A stretch of DNA of 64,000 nucleotides from Adiantum capillus-veneris. Taxonomy: Eukaryota > Streptophyta > Polypodiopsida > Polypodiales > Pteridaceae. The notes under the pieces are model-generated. The model was not told the DNA's origin, made no database searches, and worked only from the letters and a program-made list of their open reading frames with translations. Made by a program: the position numbers and the translations under genes. Where the stretch lies: assembly GCA_014529385.2 (NCBI GenBank), contig CM043971.1:28353709-28417708 (forward strand). The letters run 5' to 3'. Shown here piece by piece: positions 1 to 10,420 of this stretch. Numbering within the stretch: the first letter of the stretch is position 1; each line of letters begins with the position of its first letter.

Positions 1-895
1 TCAAGCCACATGGTGCCAATATAGAGAAAATAGTGTTTTTTATTGACAAATATAGCTCCCTATGGCATACATGGGACCCTATGGCCTGAAGGCCATAGGT
101 TCCTAATATAGAGCATAGAGCATAGAGGGTTTTTTTGAAAGAATGAGGGCACCTTGTGGCCGTGGGGCCATAGGATCTTACTAGCATAGAGGGGACCCTA
201 CGGCCTTCAGCCCTCGATGGCATAGAGAGAACCCTATGGCCCTGGGTCACTAAAATAAAACTACACATAGAATCTTTAGAAGGGCAGACAGGGTGTGGCT
301 ACAAAGGACACCCTATGGCCATAAGGCCACAGGGTCTCACATCAAAATAGAGGGAATCATATGGCCCCAGGGCACAATATGGCCATAAGGCCATAGGGTG
401 TCACTTCATACTAGAGACCATAGGATCTCATCTCATACTAGAGGGTAACCTATGGCCCTAGGGCACCCTATGGCCATAAGGCCATAGGGTTTCACCTCAT
501 ACTAAAGAGTAACATATGGCCCTAAGTCACCCTATGACCATAAGGCCATAGGGTGGTCTCACATCGTACTATAGGGTGACCAATGTACCATCTGGCCATA
601 GGGTGCCAATGTACAATCTCAAGGGTCATAGGGTTCCCTATGTTCCTATTGAAGATCCTATGGCCCTAGGGCCATAGGATCACATGGTGCTCTATGTCCA
701 AAAGGAACAATAGGGCCACGAGATCTCTAAAATGAACAATATGGTTTCCTAGGGCCATAGGACCACAAGTTGCCCTATGTCTCATCTGGAGATCTTGTGG
801 CCCGAGGGTCATAGGGTGGCAATGTGCAATCTCAAGGGCCATAGTGTTCCCTATGTTCCTTTTGGAGATCTTATGGCCCTAGGGCCCTAGGGGCA

Positions 896-1085
896 TGGGG
901 CTGCCATGTTGCCCGTTAATGTGCACCATGGGGTTCCCTATGCTCGTTATGGTCACCCTTGGGCCCTAGGATGCCCTCCAGTATGATGTGAGACCCTATG
1001 GACTTAGGGTCACATGGTGCCCTATGTTCCTTTTGAAAACCCTGTGGCCCAAGGTCCATAGGGTGGTGATGTACAATCTCAAGAT
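896..1085. repeat. Array-flanking direct repeat, left copy
   Basis: A segment of about 190 bp containing GCCCGTTAATGTGCACCATG and GTATGATGTGAGACCCTATG occurs here and again at 6228-6417. It is unlike the ordinary monomers. The two copies bracket the regular part of the array with an offset of about 5.33 kb. Confidence 0.8.
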
Positions 1086-1441
1086 CCATAGACTTCCCTA
1101 TGGTCCATTTAGAGATTCTATGGCACTAGGGCTATATGATCCCCAAAAGGAACATATGGCCCTAGGGCCATATGATCAAAGGATGCCCTATATCTCATCT
1201 TAATTCCTTGTGTCCATAGGGTGCCAATGTACAATCTCAAGGGCCATAGGATTCCATAAGTTCCATTTGGAGATCCTATGGCCCTAGGGCCATAGGATCA
1301 CAAGGTGTCCTATCTCCCATCTGGAGACCTTTGTGGCCTAAGTGCCATAGGGTCAAATGGTGCCCTATGTTCCATCTAGAGACCTTGTGGCCCAAGGGTG
1401 ATAGGGTAGGAATGTACAATCTCAAGGGCCATAGGGTTCCC

Positions 1442-1499
1442 TATGTTCCTTTTGGAGATCCTATGGCATTAGATCCATAGGATCTCCAAAAGGAACATA
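1442..1499. repeat. Satellite dyad with 25-nt arms
   Basis: The left arm (1442-1466) and right arm (1475-1499) are exact reverse complements around an 8-nt centre. Equivalent but imperfect dyads occur in other monomers, for example near 1910-1990, 5040-5095 and 5940-5990. It is the best-preserved example of the hairpin or cruciform potential of the satellite. Confidence 0.85.
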
Positions 1500-2355
1500 A
1501 GGAACCTAGGGCCATAGGATCAAAGGGTGCTATATGTCCCATCTTCAAAACTTGTGGCCCAAGGGCCATAGGGTAGGATTGTACAATCTCGAGCGCCATA
1601 GGGTTCTCTATGTTCCTTCTGAAGATCCTATGGCCCTAGGGCCATAAGATCTCCAAAAGGAACATATGGCCCTACTGCCATAGGATCACAAGGTTTAGGG
1701 TGTCGCATCTACAGATCTTGTGGCCCAAGGGCCATAGGGTAGGCATGTACAATTCCAAGGTCCATAGGGTTTTGTATGTTCCTTTTAGAGATCCTATGGC
1801 CCTAGGGCCATAACATCTCCAAAAGGAACATAAGGAACCTAGAGCCATAGGATCAAAGGGTGCTCCATGTCCCATATGGAGACCTTGTGGCCTAAGGGCC
1901 ATAGGGTGGGAATGTACAATCTCAAGGGCCATAGGATTCCCTCTGTTCCTTTTGGAGATCCTATGGCACTAGGGCCATAGGATCTCCAAAAGAAACATAA
2001 GGAACCTAAGGCCATAGGATCAAAGGGTGCCATATGTCCCATCTACAGACCTTGTGGCCCAAGGGCCATAGGGTAGGAATGTACAATCTTAAGGGCCATA
2101 GGGTTCCATATGTTTCTTTTGAAGATCCTATGGCCCTAAGCTCATAGGATCTCCAAAAGGAACATATGGACCTAGGCCATAGGATCACAGGGTGCCTTGT
2201 GTCCCATCTAGAGAGCTTATGGCCCAAGGGCCATAGCGTGGCACTGTACAATCTCAAAGGCCATAGAATTCTCTATGTTCCTTATGGGGATCGTATGGCA
2301 CTAAGGCCATAGGATCTCCAAAAGGAACAGAAGGAACCTAGGTCCATAGGATCAC

Positions 2356-2875
2356 ATGCTGCCTTGTGTCCCATCTAGAGAGCTTATGTCCCAAGGGCCA
2401 TAGGGTGGCACTGTACAATCTCAAAGGCCATAGGGTTCTCTATGTTCCTTATGGGGATCCTATGGCACTAGGGCATAGGATCTCCAAAAGGAACGTAAGG
2501 AACCTAGGGCCATAGGATCAAAGAATGCCCTATGTCCCATCTAGAGACCTAGTGGCCCAATGGCCATAGGGTGGGAATGTACAATCTCAAGGGCCATATG
2601 GTTCGCTATGTTCCTTTTGGAGATCCAATGGCCCTAGGGCCATAGGATCTCCAAAACAAACATAAGGAACCTATGGCCAGAGGATCAAAGGGTGCCTTAT
2701 GTCCCATCTAGAGACCTTGTGGCCCAAGGGCCATAGGGAAGAAATGTACAATCTCAAGGGCTATATTGATCCCCATGTTCCTTTTCAAGATCTTATGGCC
2801 CTAGGGCCATAGGATCACAGGGTGCCTTGTGTCCCATCTAGAGAGCTTATGGCCAAAGGGCCATAGGGTGGCACT
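2356..2875. repeat. Higher-order satellite block, copy 1
   Basis: This stretch of about 520 bp is nearly identical to 4483-5001 (offset 2127 bp), including private variants such as GACCTAGTGGCCCAATGG, GGTTCGCTATG and ATTGATCCCCATG that other monomers lack. Identity stops abruptly at both ends, which points to a recent block duplication or unequal exchange inside the array. Confidence 0.85.
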
Positions 2876-4482
2876 GTACAATCTCAAAGGCCGTAGGGTT
2901 CTATAGGTTCCTTATGGGGATCCTATGGCACTAGGGACATAGGATCTCCAAAAGGAACATAAGAAACATAGAGCCATAGGATGAAAGAATGCCCTATGTC
3001 CCATGTACAGACCTTGTGGCCCAAGGGCCATAGGGTGGGAATGTACAATCTCAAGGGCCATATGGTTCCCTATGTTCCTTCTGGAGATCCAATGGCCCTA
3101 GGGCCATAGGATCTCCAAAACAAACATAAGGAACCTATGGCCAGAGGATCAAAGGGTGCCTTATGTCCCATCTAGAGACCTTGTGGCCCAAAGGCCATAG
3201 GGGGGAAAGGTACAATCTCAAGGGCCACATTGTTCCCTATGTTCGTTTTTGAGATCTTATGGCCCTAGGGCCATAGGATCACAGGGTGCATTGTGTCCCA
3301 TCTAGAGAGCTTATGGCCCAAAGGCCATAGGGTGGCACTGTACAATCTCATAGGCCATAGGGTTCTCTATGTTCCTTGTGGGGATCCTATGGCCCTAGGG
3401 CCATAGGATCTTGAAAAGGAACATAAAGAACCTAGGGCCATAGGATCAAAGAATGCCCTATGTCCCATGTACAGACCTTGTGGCCCAAGGGCCATAGGAT
3501 GGGAATGTACAATCTCAAGGGCCATATGGTTCCCTATGTTCCTTTTGGAGATCCAATCGCCCTAGGGCCATAGGATCCCCAAAAGGAACATAAGGAACCT
3601 ATGGCCATAGGATCAAAGAATGCCCTATGTCCCATCTAAAGACCTTGTGGCCCAAGGTCCATAGGGTGGGAATATACAATCTCAAGGGCCATATGGTTCC
3701 CTATGTTTCTTTTGAGGATCCAATCGCCCTAGCGCCATAGGATCAAAGAATGCCCTATGTCCCATCTAGAGACCTTGTGGCCCAAGATCCATAGGGTGGG
3801 AATGTACAATCTCAAGGGCCATATGGTTATATATCTTCCTTATGGGGATCCTATGGCCCTAGGGCCATAGGATCTTCAAAAGGAACATAAGGAACCAATG
3901 GCCATAGGATCAAAGGGTGCCTTATGTCCCACATAGGGGGGAAAGGTAAAATCTCAAGGGCCATATTGTTCCCTATGTTCCTTTTGGCGATCTTATGGCC
4001 TTAGTGCCATAGGATCACAGGGTGCCTTCTGTCCAATCTAGAGAGCTTATTTCCCAAGGGCCATAGGGTGGCACTGTACAATCTCAAAGGCCATAGGGTT
4101 CTCTATGTTCCTTATGGGGATCCTATGGCACTAGGTCCATAGGATCTCCAAAAGAAACATAAGGACCCTAGGGCCATAGGATCAAAGAATGCCCTATGTC
4201 CCATCTATATACCTTGTGGCCGAAGGGCCATAGGGTGGGAATGTACATTCTCAAGGGCCATATGGTTCCTTATGTTCCTTTTGGAGATCCAATCGCCCTA
4301 GGGCCATAGGATCTCCAAAACAAACATAAGGAACCTATGACCATAGGATCAAAGGGTGCCTTATGTCCCATCTAGAGACCTTGTGGCCCAAGGGAAATAG
4401 GGGAGAAATGTACAATCTCAAGCGCCATATTGTTCCCTATGTTCCTTTTCGAGATCTTTTGGCCCTAGGGCCATAGGATCAC

Positions 4483-5001
4483 AGGGTGCCTTGTGTCCCA
4501 TCTAGAGAGCTTATGTCCCAAGGGCCATAGGGTGGCACTGTACAATCTCAAAGGCCATAGGGTTCTCTATGTTCCTTATGGGGATCCTATGGCACTAGGG
4601 CATAGGATCTCCAAAAGGAACGTAAGGAACCTAGGGCCATAGGATCAAAGAATGCCCTATGTCCCATCTAGAGACCTAGTGGCCCAATGGCCATAGGGTG
4701 GGAATGTACAATCTCAAGGGCCATATGGTTCGCTATGTTCCTTTTGGAGATCCAATGGCCCTAGGGCCATAGGATCTCCAAAACAAACATAAGGAACCTA
4801 TGGCCAGAGGATCAAAGGGTGCCTTATGTCCCATCTAGAGACCTTGTGGCCCAAGGGCCATAGGGAAGAAATGTACAATCTCAAGGGCTATATTGATCCC
4901 CATGTTCCTTTTCAAGATCTTATGGCCCTAGGGCCATAGGATCACAGGGTGCCTTGTGTCCCATCTAGAGAGCTTATGGCCAAAGGGCCATAGGGTGGCA
5001 T
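4483..5001. repeat. Higher-order satellite block, copy 2
   Basis: Second copy of the block at 2356-2875. It shares the same rare variants and differs only at a few positions. Confidence 0.85.
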
Positions 5002-6227
5002 TGTACAATCTCAAAGGCCATAGGGTTCTCTATGTTCCTTGTGGGGATCCTATGGCCCTAGGGCCATAGGATCTCCAAAAGGAACATAAGGAACCTAAGG
5101 CCATAGGATCAAAGAATGCCCTATTTCCCATCTAGAGACCTTGTGGCCCAAGGGCCATAGGGTGGGAATGTACAATCTCAAGGGCCATATATTTCCCTAT
5201 GTTCCTTTTGGAAATCCAATGGCTCTACTGCCATAGGATCACAGGGTGCCCTATGTCCCATCTAGAGATCTTATGGGCTAAGGGCCATAGGGGGGAAATG
5301 TACAATCTCAATGGCTATATTGTTCCCTATGTTCCTTTTCGAGATCTTATCGCCCTAGGGCCATAGGATCATAGGGTGCCTTTTGTCCAATATAGAGAGC
5401 TTATGGCCCAAGGGCCATAGGGTGGCATTGTACAATCTCAAAGGCCATAGGGTTCTCTATGTTCCTTATGGGATCCTATGGCCCTAGGGCCATAGGATCT
5501 CCAAAAGGAACATAAGGAAACTAGGGCCATAGGATCAAAGAATGCTCTATTTCCCATCTAGAGACCTTGTGGCCCAAGGGCCGTAGGGTGGGAATGTACA
5601 ATCTCAAGGGCCATATGTTTCCCTATGTTCCTTTTGGAAATCCAATGGCTCTATTGCCATAGGATCATAGGGTGCCCTATGTCCCATCTAGAGATCTTAT
5701 GGGCTAAGGGCCATAGGGTGGCAATGTACAATCTCAAAGGCCATAGGGTTCCCTGTGTTCCTTATGGGAATCCTATGGAACTAGGGCCATAGGATCTCCA
5801 AAAGGAACATAAGGAGCGTAGGGCCATAGGATCAAAGTGTGCCTTAGTCCCATCTGGAGACCTTGTGGACCAAGGGCCATAGGGTGGGAAGGTACAATCT
5901 CAAGGGACATATTGTTCCTTTTGTTCCTTTTCGAGATCCTATGGCACTAGATCCATAGGATCTCCAAAAGGAACATAAGGAACCTAGAGCCATAGGATCA
6001 AAGGATGCTATATGTCCCATCTTGAGACCTTGTGGCCCAAGACCATAGGTTAGGAATAAACAATATCAAGGGCCATAGGTTTCCCTATGTTCCTTTTGAA
6101 GATCCTATGGCCCTACTGCCATAGGATCACAGGGTGCCCTATGTCCCATCTAGAGATCTATAGGGCCATAGGGTTCCCTATGTTCTGTTTGGAGATCTTA
6201 TGGCCCTAGGGCCATAAGGGCTGCCAT

Positions 6228-6417
6228 GTTGCCCGTTAATGTGCACCATGGGGTTCCCAATGTTTGTTATGGCCACCCTTGGGCCCTAGGATGCCCTGAA
6301 GTATGATGTGAGACCCTATGGACTTAGGGTCACAGGGTGCCCTATGTTCCTTTTGAAGACCCTGTGGCCCAAGGGCCATAGGGTGCCAATGTACAATCTC
6401 AAGGTCCATAGGGTTCC
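6228..6417. repeat. Array-flanking direct repeat, right copy
   Basis: Right-hand copy of the segment at 896-1085, with about ten substitutions. The satellite stops about 100 bp further on, before the gene at 6.7 kb. Confidence 0.8.
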
Positions 6418-6653
6418 ATAAGCTCCTTTTGGAGATCCTATGGCCCTAGGGCCATAGGATCACAAGGTGTCATATGTCCCATCTGGAGACCTTGTGGCCT
6501 AAGGGCCATAGGGTGGCAATGTACAATGTTTAGAGATCAAGCATGGCTAGATAATGTGAGGTAGTTTTCTATTTGACCAGTAGCATTCAATATAGAGACT
6601 CTACTTGGGCACCTAGGCCAGCCATGTAGCACTAGAGCCATTTATAACAAAGT

Positions 6654-6767
6654 AATGTTATGCTGTTAAGTTTACATAAACTTGGCTCAATCATATTCAA
6701 ATCGAACATAAATACAAATAATGTTATATTGTTATGTTTTCAAAGATATGGCTCAATCCTCTTCAAA
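6654..6767 (+). repeat. Short tandem duplication over the gene start
   Basis: Two imperfect copies of a segment of about 50 bp, 6654-6702 and 6719-6767, share AATGTTAT, TTGTTATG/CTGTTAAG and TGGCTCAATC-TTCAAA. The second copy contains both candidate start codons of the gene that follows (6721 and 6748), so the duplication may have created the upstream ATG. Confidence 0.6.
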
Positions 6768-8037
6768 GAAAAGAATGCCAAAGTCAGTTGATGCAACAGG
6801 CTCCACTCCAAGCCCATGGTATCTAGATTTTCACTTACCAAGTGGTAAATCTGATGAGAGAGTCCACTTGTTCTTTAGAGATAAAGAACAATCTCCCTTC
6901 AAAGATTGTGGAATTGTCAAGGAGATAAATAAAGATTGCTCAGATCTTGACATGTCCCCATGTCTTGGTGTGAAAGTACAAAACGGTGATTGTTACTTGC
7001 TAGAGCCCATGGCCTTTGCTTGGGAGTTGCTAAAAGATAGCAGTGATGGAGAGACAATGATAAAGGCAGGGTGGATAGAAATCAGAGAAGATACTCCCAG
7101 CGAGAATCTCATGGACATGTTTACTGAAGGCTTCAAGAAAGTTATTCAGTATTTAGCCAGCTTGAAGGCACAGAATAGTAAGAAGCGAAAAAATGAAGGT
7201 ACAAGTCAAGTTAATCAAAAGAAGACTTTAAAGGAGAGTGAGACGCCCTCAGTCAGAAATAGCACCAAAAATGTGGAGCAAGAAAGTCTTTCACTTGTAC
7301 CTCTAGAGGCTCCACGTAGGGATGAAGCTAGCTTAATTGAACCTCCTTTAATAACTCCTTCAATAGCAGTAATTGTAGATTCAGCCTCAGTGAAGGTGCT
7401 AGCCTCAATTGTTCAGTCGGAAGAAAAAGATCTTGATAAGGATGTTAAGAAGACTTTCAAGAGTGGGCTAGATGGGTACATTGGAATAGAGCACTACTTC
7501 AAGTTTGGGGTGCAGTTTACACAACTCATCTCCGTTGACCAATGCAATCTTGCACCTGATCACTTCAAATGTAGGCCATTGTCAGGTGTGTATGTAAAGT
7601 TCCTTTTGAGACAATTTGCAAAGCATTCTAGACCAGTCTCCAATGGAGCTGACCTTATGCCATATGATCCCATAAAAAAGGAGCCTCTAAAGGCTAATGA
7701 AGTACATGCAAACAAGCTGGCAACATACCACTACTGGATTCTTTTTGGTCAACACTCCATAATAGCAGCTAGAGCATTTTTGCGCAACAAGAGCACAAAG
7801 TATGCTTCAAGGAGAGAGTTCTACAAATACAGAACTGCAAGGATTGTTGTAGATGCCCCTAAAGAGATTGCAGTGCGAATCTCCAAAATGGAGAACATAG
7901 AGACACAGACAACAATAAAAACCCAACCTTATGTGGAGGTCTTGAAGCATGGGCGTGGACAGTGGCTAGCATATTCTTGTCCAAAAAAACCAAAGGCAGG
8001 TGTTCCCCATGGTCATGAGAGTCGAAAAGATTGGGAT
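6721..8037 (+). CDS. ParB/sulfiredoxin-like domain protein, exon 1
   Basis: Exon 1 encodes 439 residues if the ATG at 6721 is used; the ATG at 6748 (MAQSSSKKRMPK) is the likelier start because 6721 lies in a duplicated segment. Residues 25-150 form a globular unknown region, followed by a basic KKRK (7182-7193), a possible nuclear signal, and a low-complexity linker. Residues about 255-410 fit a ParB-N/sulfiredoxin-like pattern: QLISVDQC then HFKCRPLSGVYVKFLLRQF, then WILFGQHSIIAAR (GQHS at 7747), then RIVVDAPKEIAVRISKMEN (MEN at 7888). These match, in order, the VxxIxxNxxxxR, DGQHRLxAA and xEN signatures of that fold. The frame runs in phase 0 into exon 2. The fold assignment is inference from motif order, not a search. 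ParB-methylase fusions are known mainly from phages and mobile elements, so a mobile or horizontally acquired origin is possible. Confidence 0.6.
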
Positions 8038-8114
8038 GTAAGTTCTTTTTCTTGTTTCTAATTTTATTAATCTGCAGTTGTAGATAAAACCTTATTACTT
8101 TTTGTTTCTTGTAG
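8038..8114 (+). other. Intron, GT-AG, 77 bp
   Basis: The donor is GTAAGT at 8038 and the acceptor is TTTCTTGTAG ending at 8114, with a T-rich tract. Removal joins codon GAT (D) to GCC (A) in phase 0 and keeps the reading frame open on both sides. Readthrough would hit a stop at the end of the exon-1 frame at 8061. Confidence 0.8.
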
Positions 8115-9488
8115 GCCTTTGTGATTGTGGCAAACATCACATTTAACCATAGCTCATTTGCGAATAGAGAAGCCCACATGGTCATGTACCCAGAAGACAT
8201 ATATGAGGAGTGGATAAACATCCTAGAGAACCATCAAGCCTCATTTGCACGTGGACGCCAACCAAGTATAACTACTTTTAGATGCTTACGAGGCTTAGAA
8301 GATAACGATGTTAAGCTATTACAACAGGAGCTCAAAGAAGAAAAGATTTGCTTGGTGAAGCAACCACATCAACTGGACATGATCGACCTCTCTGCACGTG
8401 CAACAAACATAAAATAAACAAAGGTGTTTTTGGCTGAGATGTTCAAGTTATTCAAAGAGCTTGATCCAGTAGAAGCCATTACTTCATGGGAGGAATGTAG
8501 ATCTCATTATAACATTACATATGAGATCTACAAATCTCTCTTTATCAGTTGCACCCAATGGCTACATCTTAGGCTTCAAAAAACAAAGGAGACCCCAGCA
8601 ATTCCAAAAGTTACCAAGGGATATGTGCAATGGATCATTGCACAAAATAATGGTTCATCTAGATTACAATTCAGCTTGCCATGGACCATAAAGTGCGTGG
8701 GGAAGAATCTAGAAGGCATTGAGTTTCTCCAAGGTGAGAATAATTCTACAGTGTGTGTTGGTGTATGTATCATAGACACAACACACAAGGGCACTATATC
8801 TAGTGGTTGGAGTGCTGCTCAATTTGCAAAGGTTATTGATGGAGTTTGTAGGATAGCACATCAACCATCAGAATTTGTTATTGTTGGTCTAGTCAAGTAC
8901 CAACATGCTGCTTCTCTTGAGAAGGCAATCTCTGAAAAAGAAAAATGGTATGAGTTGTATGCTTTGCCTCTTGGCTCTTTAATAGCATCAGGGACCGTCC
9001 AACCCACTGCTCTTCGTGAAGTAATTTTTGGAGTTTGGGATTTCTTTAGTCAAGAAGAGCAATTCGCCAATCACTCTAGTCTCAAGGAGTCTCTCTTTCA
9101 ACCAATGTCTACTCTAGGCATTGCCGACAATGAAGAGTTTGATGCTATGACTACCGCCAAAGCTTTTTTTGTTTGGCGCGCCATCAAGTGTATTTGTCTC
9201 AAAGAGGATGATAAGGTAGTGGACATATTTTCACTTGGTTACGGGACCAAAGAGGCACTTCTACAACAACGAAAGGTGATCTCAGTTGCTTGTACCAATG
9301 AGCAAATGACTGAGCTAGAAGCTCTTTGCCATTCTACAATACATGAAGATGATGAGCTTAAAAGGTGGGCAGGTTTGGTCTCTACTCCACAAAATGATAA
9401 TGGCAAGGACTCAGAGAATGAAGAAATCGATGAGCCATTAGATGTTGAGGCTGATGCTATTCTAGAGCTTCTACATGAAACAGGTTAA
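8115..9488 (+). CDS. Methyltransferase-like exon 2, one in-frame stop
   Basis: Exon 2 reads in one frame from 8115 to the stop at 9486-9488, broken only by TAA at 8415-8417 (NIK-stop-TKVF, probably CAA to TAA). The part after the stop resembles a permuted beta-class DNA methyltransferase. CIIDTTHKG (8766-8792) stands where motif IV (DPPYG-like) is expected, PSEFVIVGL follows, and near the C-terminus KVVDIFSLGYGTKEAL (9213-9260) stands for the SAM-binding motif I (DPFxGSGTT-like), followed by an RKVISV-type strand. Both motifs are degenerate: DPPY is DTTH, and motif I has an extra residue before the glycines. Catalysis is therefore doubtful, though a binding or regulatory role is conceivable. 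An acidic tail (DSENEEIDEPLDVEADAI) ends the protein. With exon 1 the product would be about 897 residues. It may be a recently silenced gene or a mobile-element protein. Confidence 0.55.
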
Positions 9489-10420
9489 GCTAGCCAAAAT
9501 TTCAATTCTTTCATGATCTTTAGAACATTGGTATTTGGTTTGGTGTTTTTCTTTGACTTTGTAATCTTGAACGTTGATTTTGAAATCTTAAACATTGGTC
9601 TGATTTTATTTCACAAAACAACTGTGTATGCTTATGATTTAGAGTATTTTCTAATGAGATGATTTGAATTGAAGTGTGCAAATATTTCATGAACAAATGG
9701 TGCCAAAGAGCAAAGAGCACCTTTTAACCATGTGCCCATAAGATATGTATGCTTGGTAATTAAAGTATCTTCAAAATAGATGAATCAAATATAACCACAA
9801 AATATGAAGATGTGAAAGTTTTCTAAATCTTTCTATCAAAGTTTTGAGTAGCATGTGAGTTTGATGTGCCAAATGTTTAGTTTTCATATTTAAATATTTC
9901 TTTTTATTTTGTAACTTGAGTTTATTTTTGATGTTAAGGACAATGTACATTGTCATAAGGCCAAAAGTTGATTTATAAACACAAGAAAATTTTCACTTTA
10001 TGGTATCAACACCCTATGACCGTAAGCCATAGGCTGGATCAAATATATTTACACTTGAATAGATGATGTAGCAATATTTTGTAATGTTCTATCATTATGT
10101 ACTTTGTGATAAATCTTATGTTTTTAAATAGATTTACACTTGAAAAGATCATGGAACAAGGGTTTGTATTGTTTTGGCATTATGTACTAATGGATCCATA
10201 CTAGAACCCTACGGCCTTAGGGCTCCTTTTTAATGTAAGGATGCAAAAGGATGAGATTATGACCATGGGGCCAAAAAATACAAGTAGAGAGCCATTATGT
10301 CATCTTTGTATGTAGCACACACAGATCTTGTATCTAGTACGCAACACAACTAGACCACCTTATGGCCTTATGGATATAGGGTTCCTTATTGACGTATAAG
10401 TGCAAAATTGATGAGCATAT
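9489..10420. repeat. 3' flank of the ParB-like gene, duplicated downstream
   Basis: About 9520-9790 resembles 12,905-13,110 (shared TGGTGCCAAAGAGCA / TATGTGACCATAAGA phrases). About 9790-10,400 resembles 15,735-16,360 (shared GATGTGCCAAATGTTTAG, AAGGCCAAAAGTTGATTT and CACCCTATGACC phrases). What is contiguous here is split in the second copy by the block that holds the FCP1-like gene. No ORF of interest. Confidence 0.7.

Larger units (their letters stand above)
1..6520. repeat. Satellite array, about 167-bp monomers with internal dyad
   Basis: The phrase GTACAATCTCAAGGGCCATA recurs at roughly 1230, 1413, 1579, 1746, 1914, 2079, 2247, 2414 and 2578, a step of about 164-168 bp (183 once). Each monomer carries a diverged set of CCCTATGG / GGCCATAGGG modules, and the palindrome ATGGCCCTAGGGCCAT sits in a longer dyad flanked by GTTCCTTTTGGAGATC and its complement. 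The first 900 bp are more diverged and irregular. A nucleosome-sized period suits a centromeric or heterochromatic satellite, but location cannot be judged from this window. Short open frames here (for example 1672-2257 on the minus strand) are by-products of the repeat. Confidence 0.9.

Noticed and set aside
988-2257. Small proteins in the satellite (988-1203 plus strand; 1672-2257 minus strand)
   Set aside because: Their residues simply spell the satellite period (MALG, GPLRL, TLWPLGHK) and change with every monomer.
1-6520. CRISPR-like array
   Set aside because: Repeats are contiguous monomers of about 167 bp that vary throughout, with no short identical repeats separated by unique spacers and no cas genes.
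7859-8221. Antisense frame across the exon 1/intron/exon 2 region
   Set aside because: It is the shadow of the ParB-like gene, whose frame continues through a proper intron.
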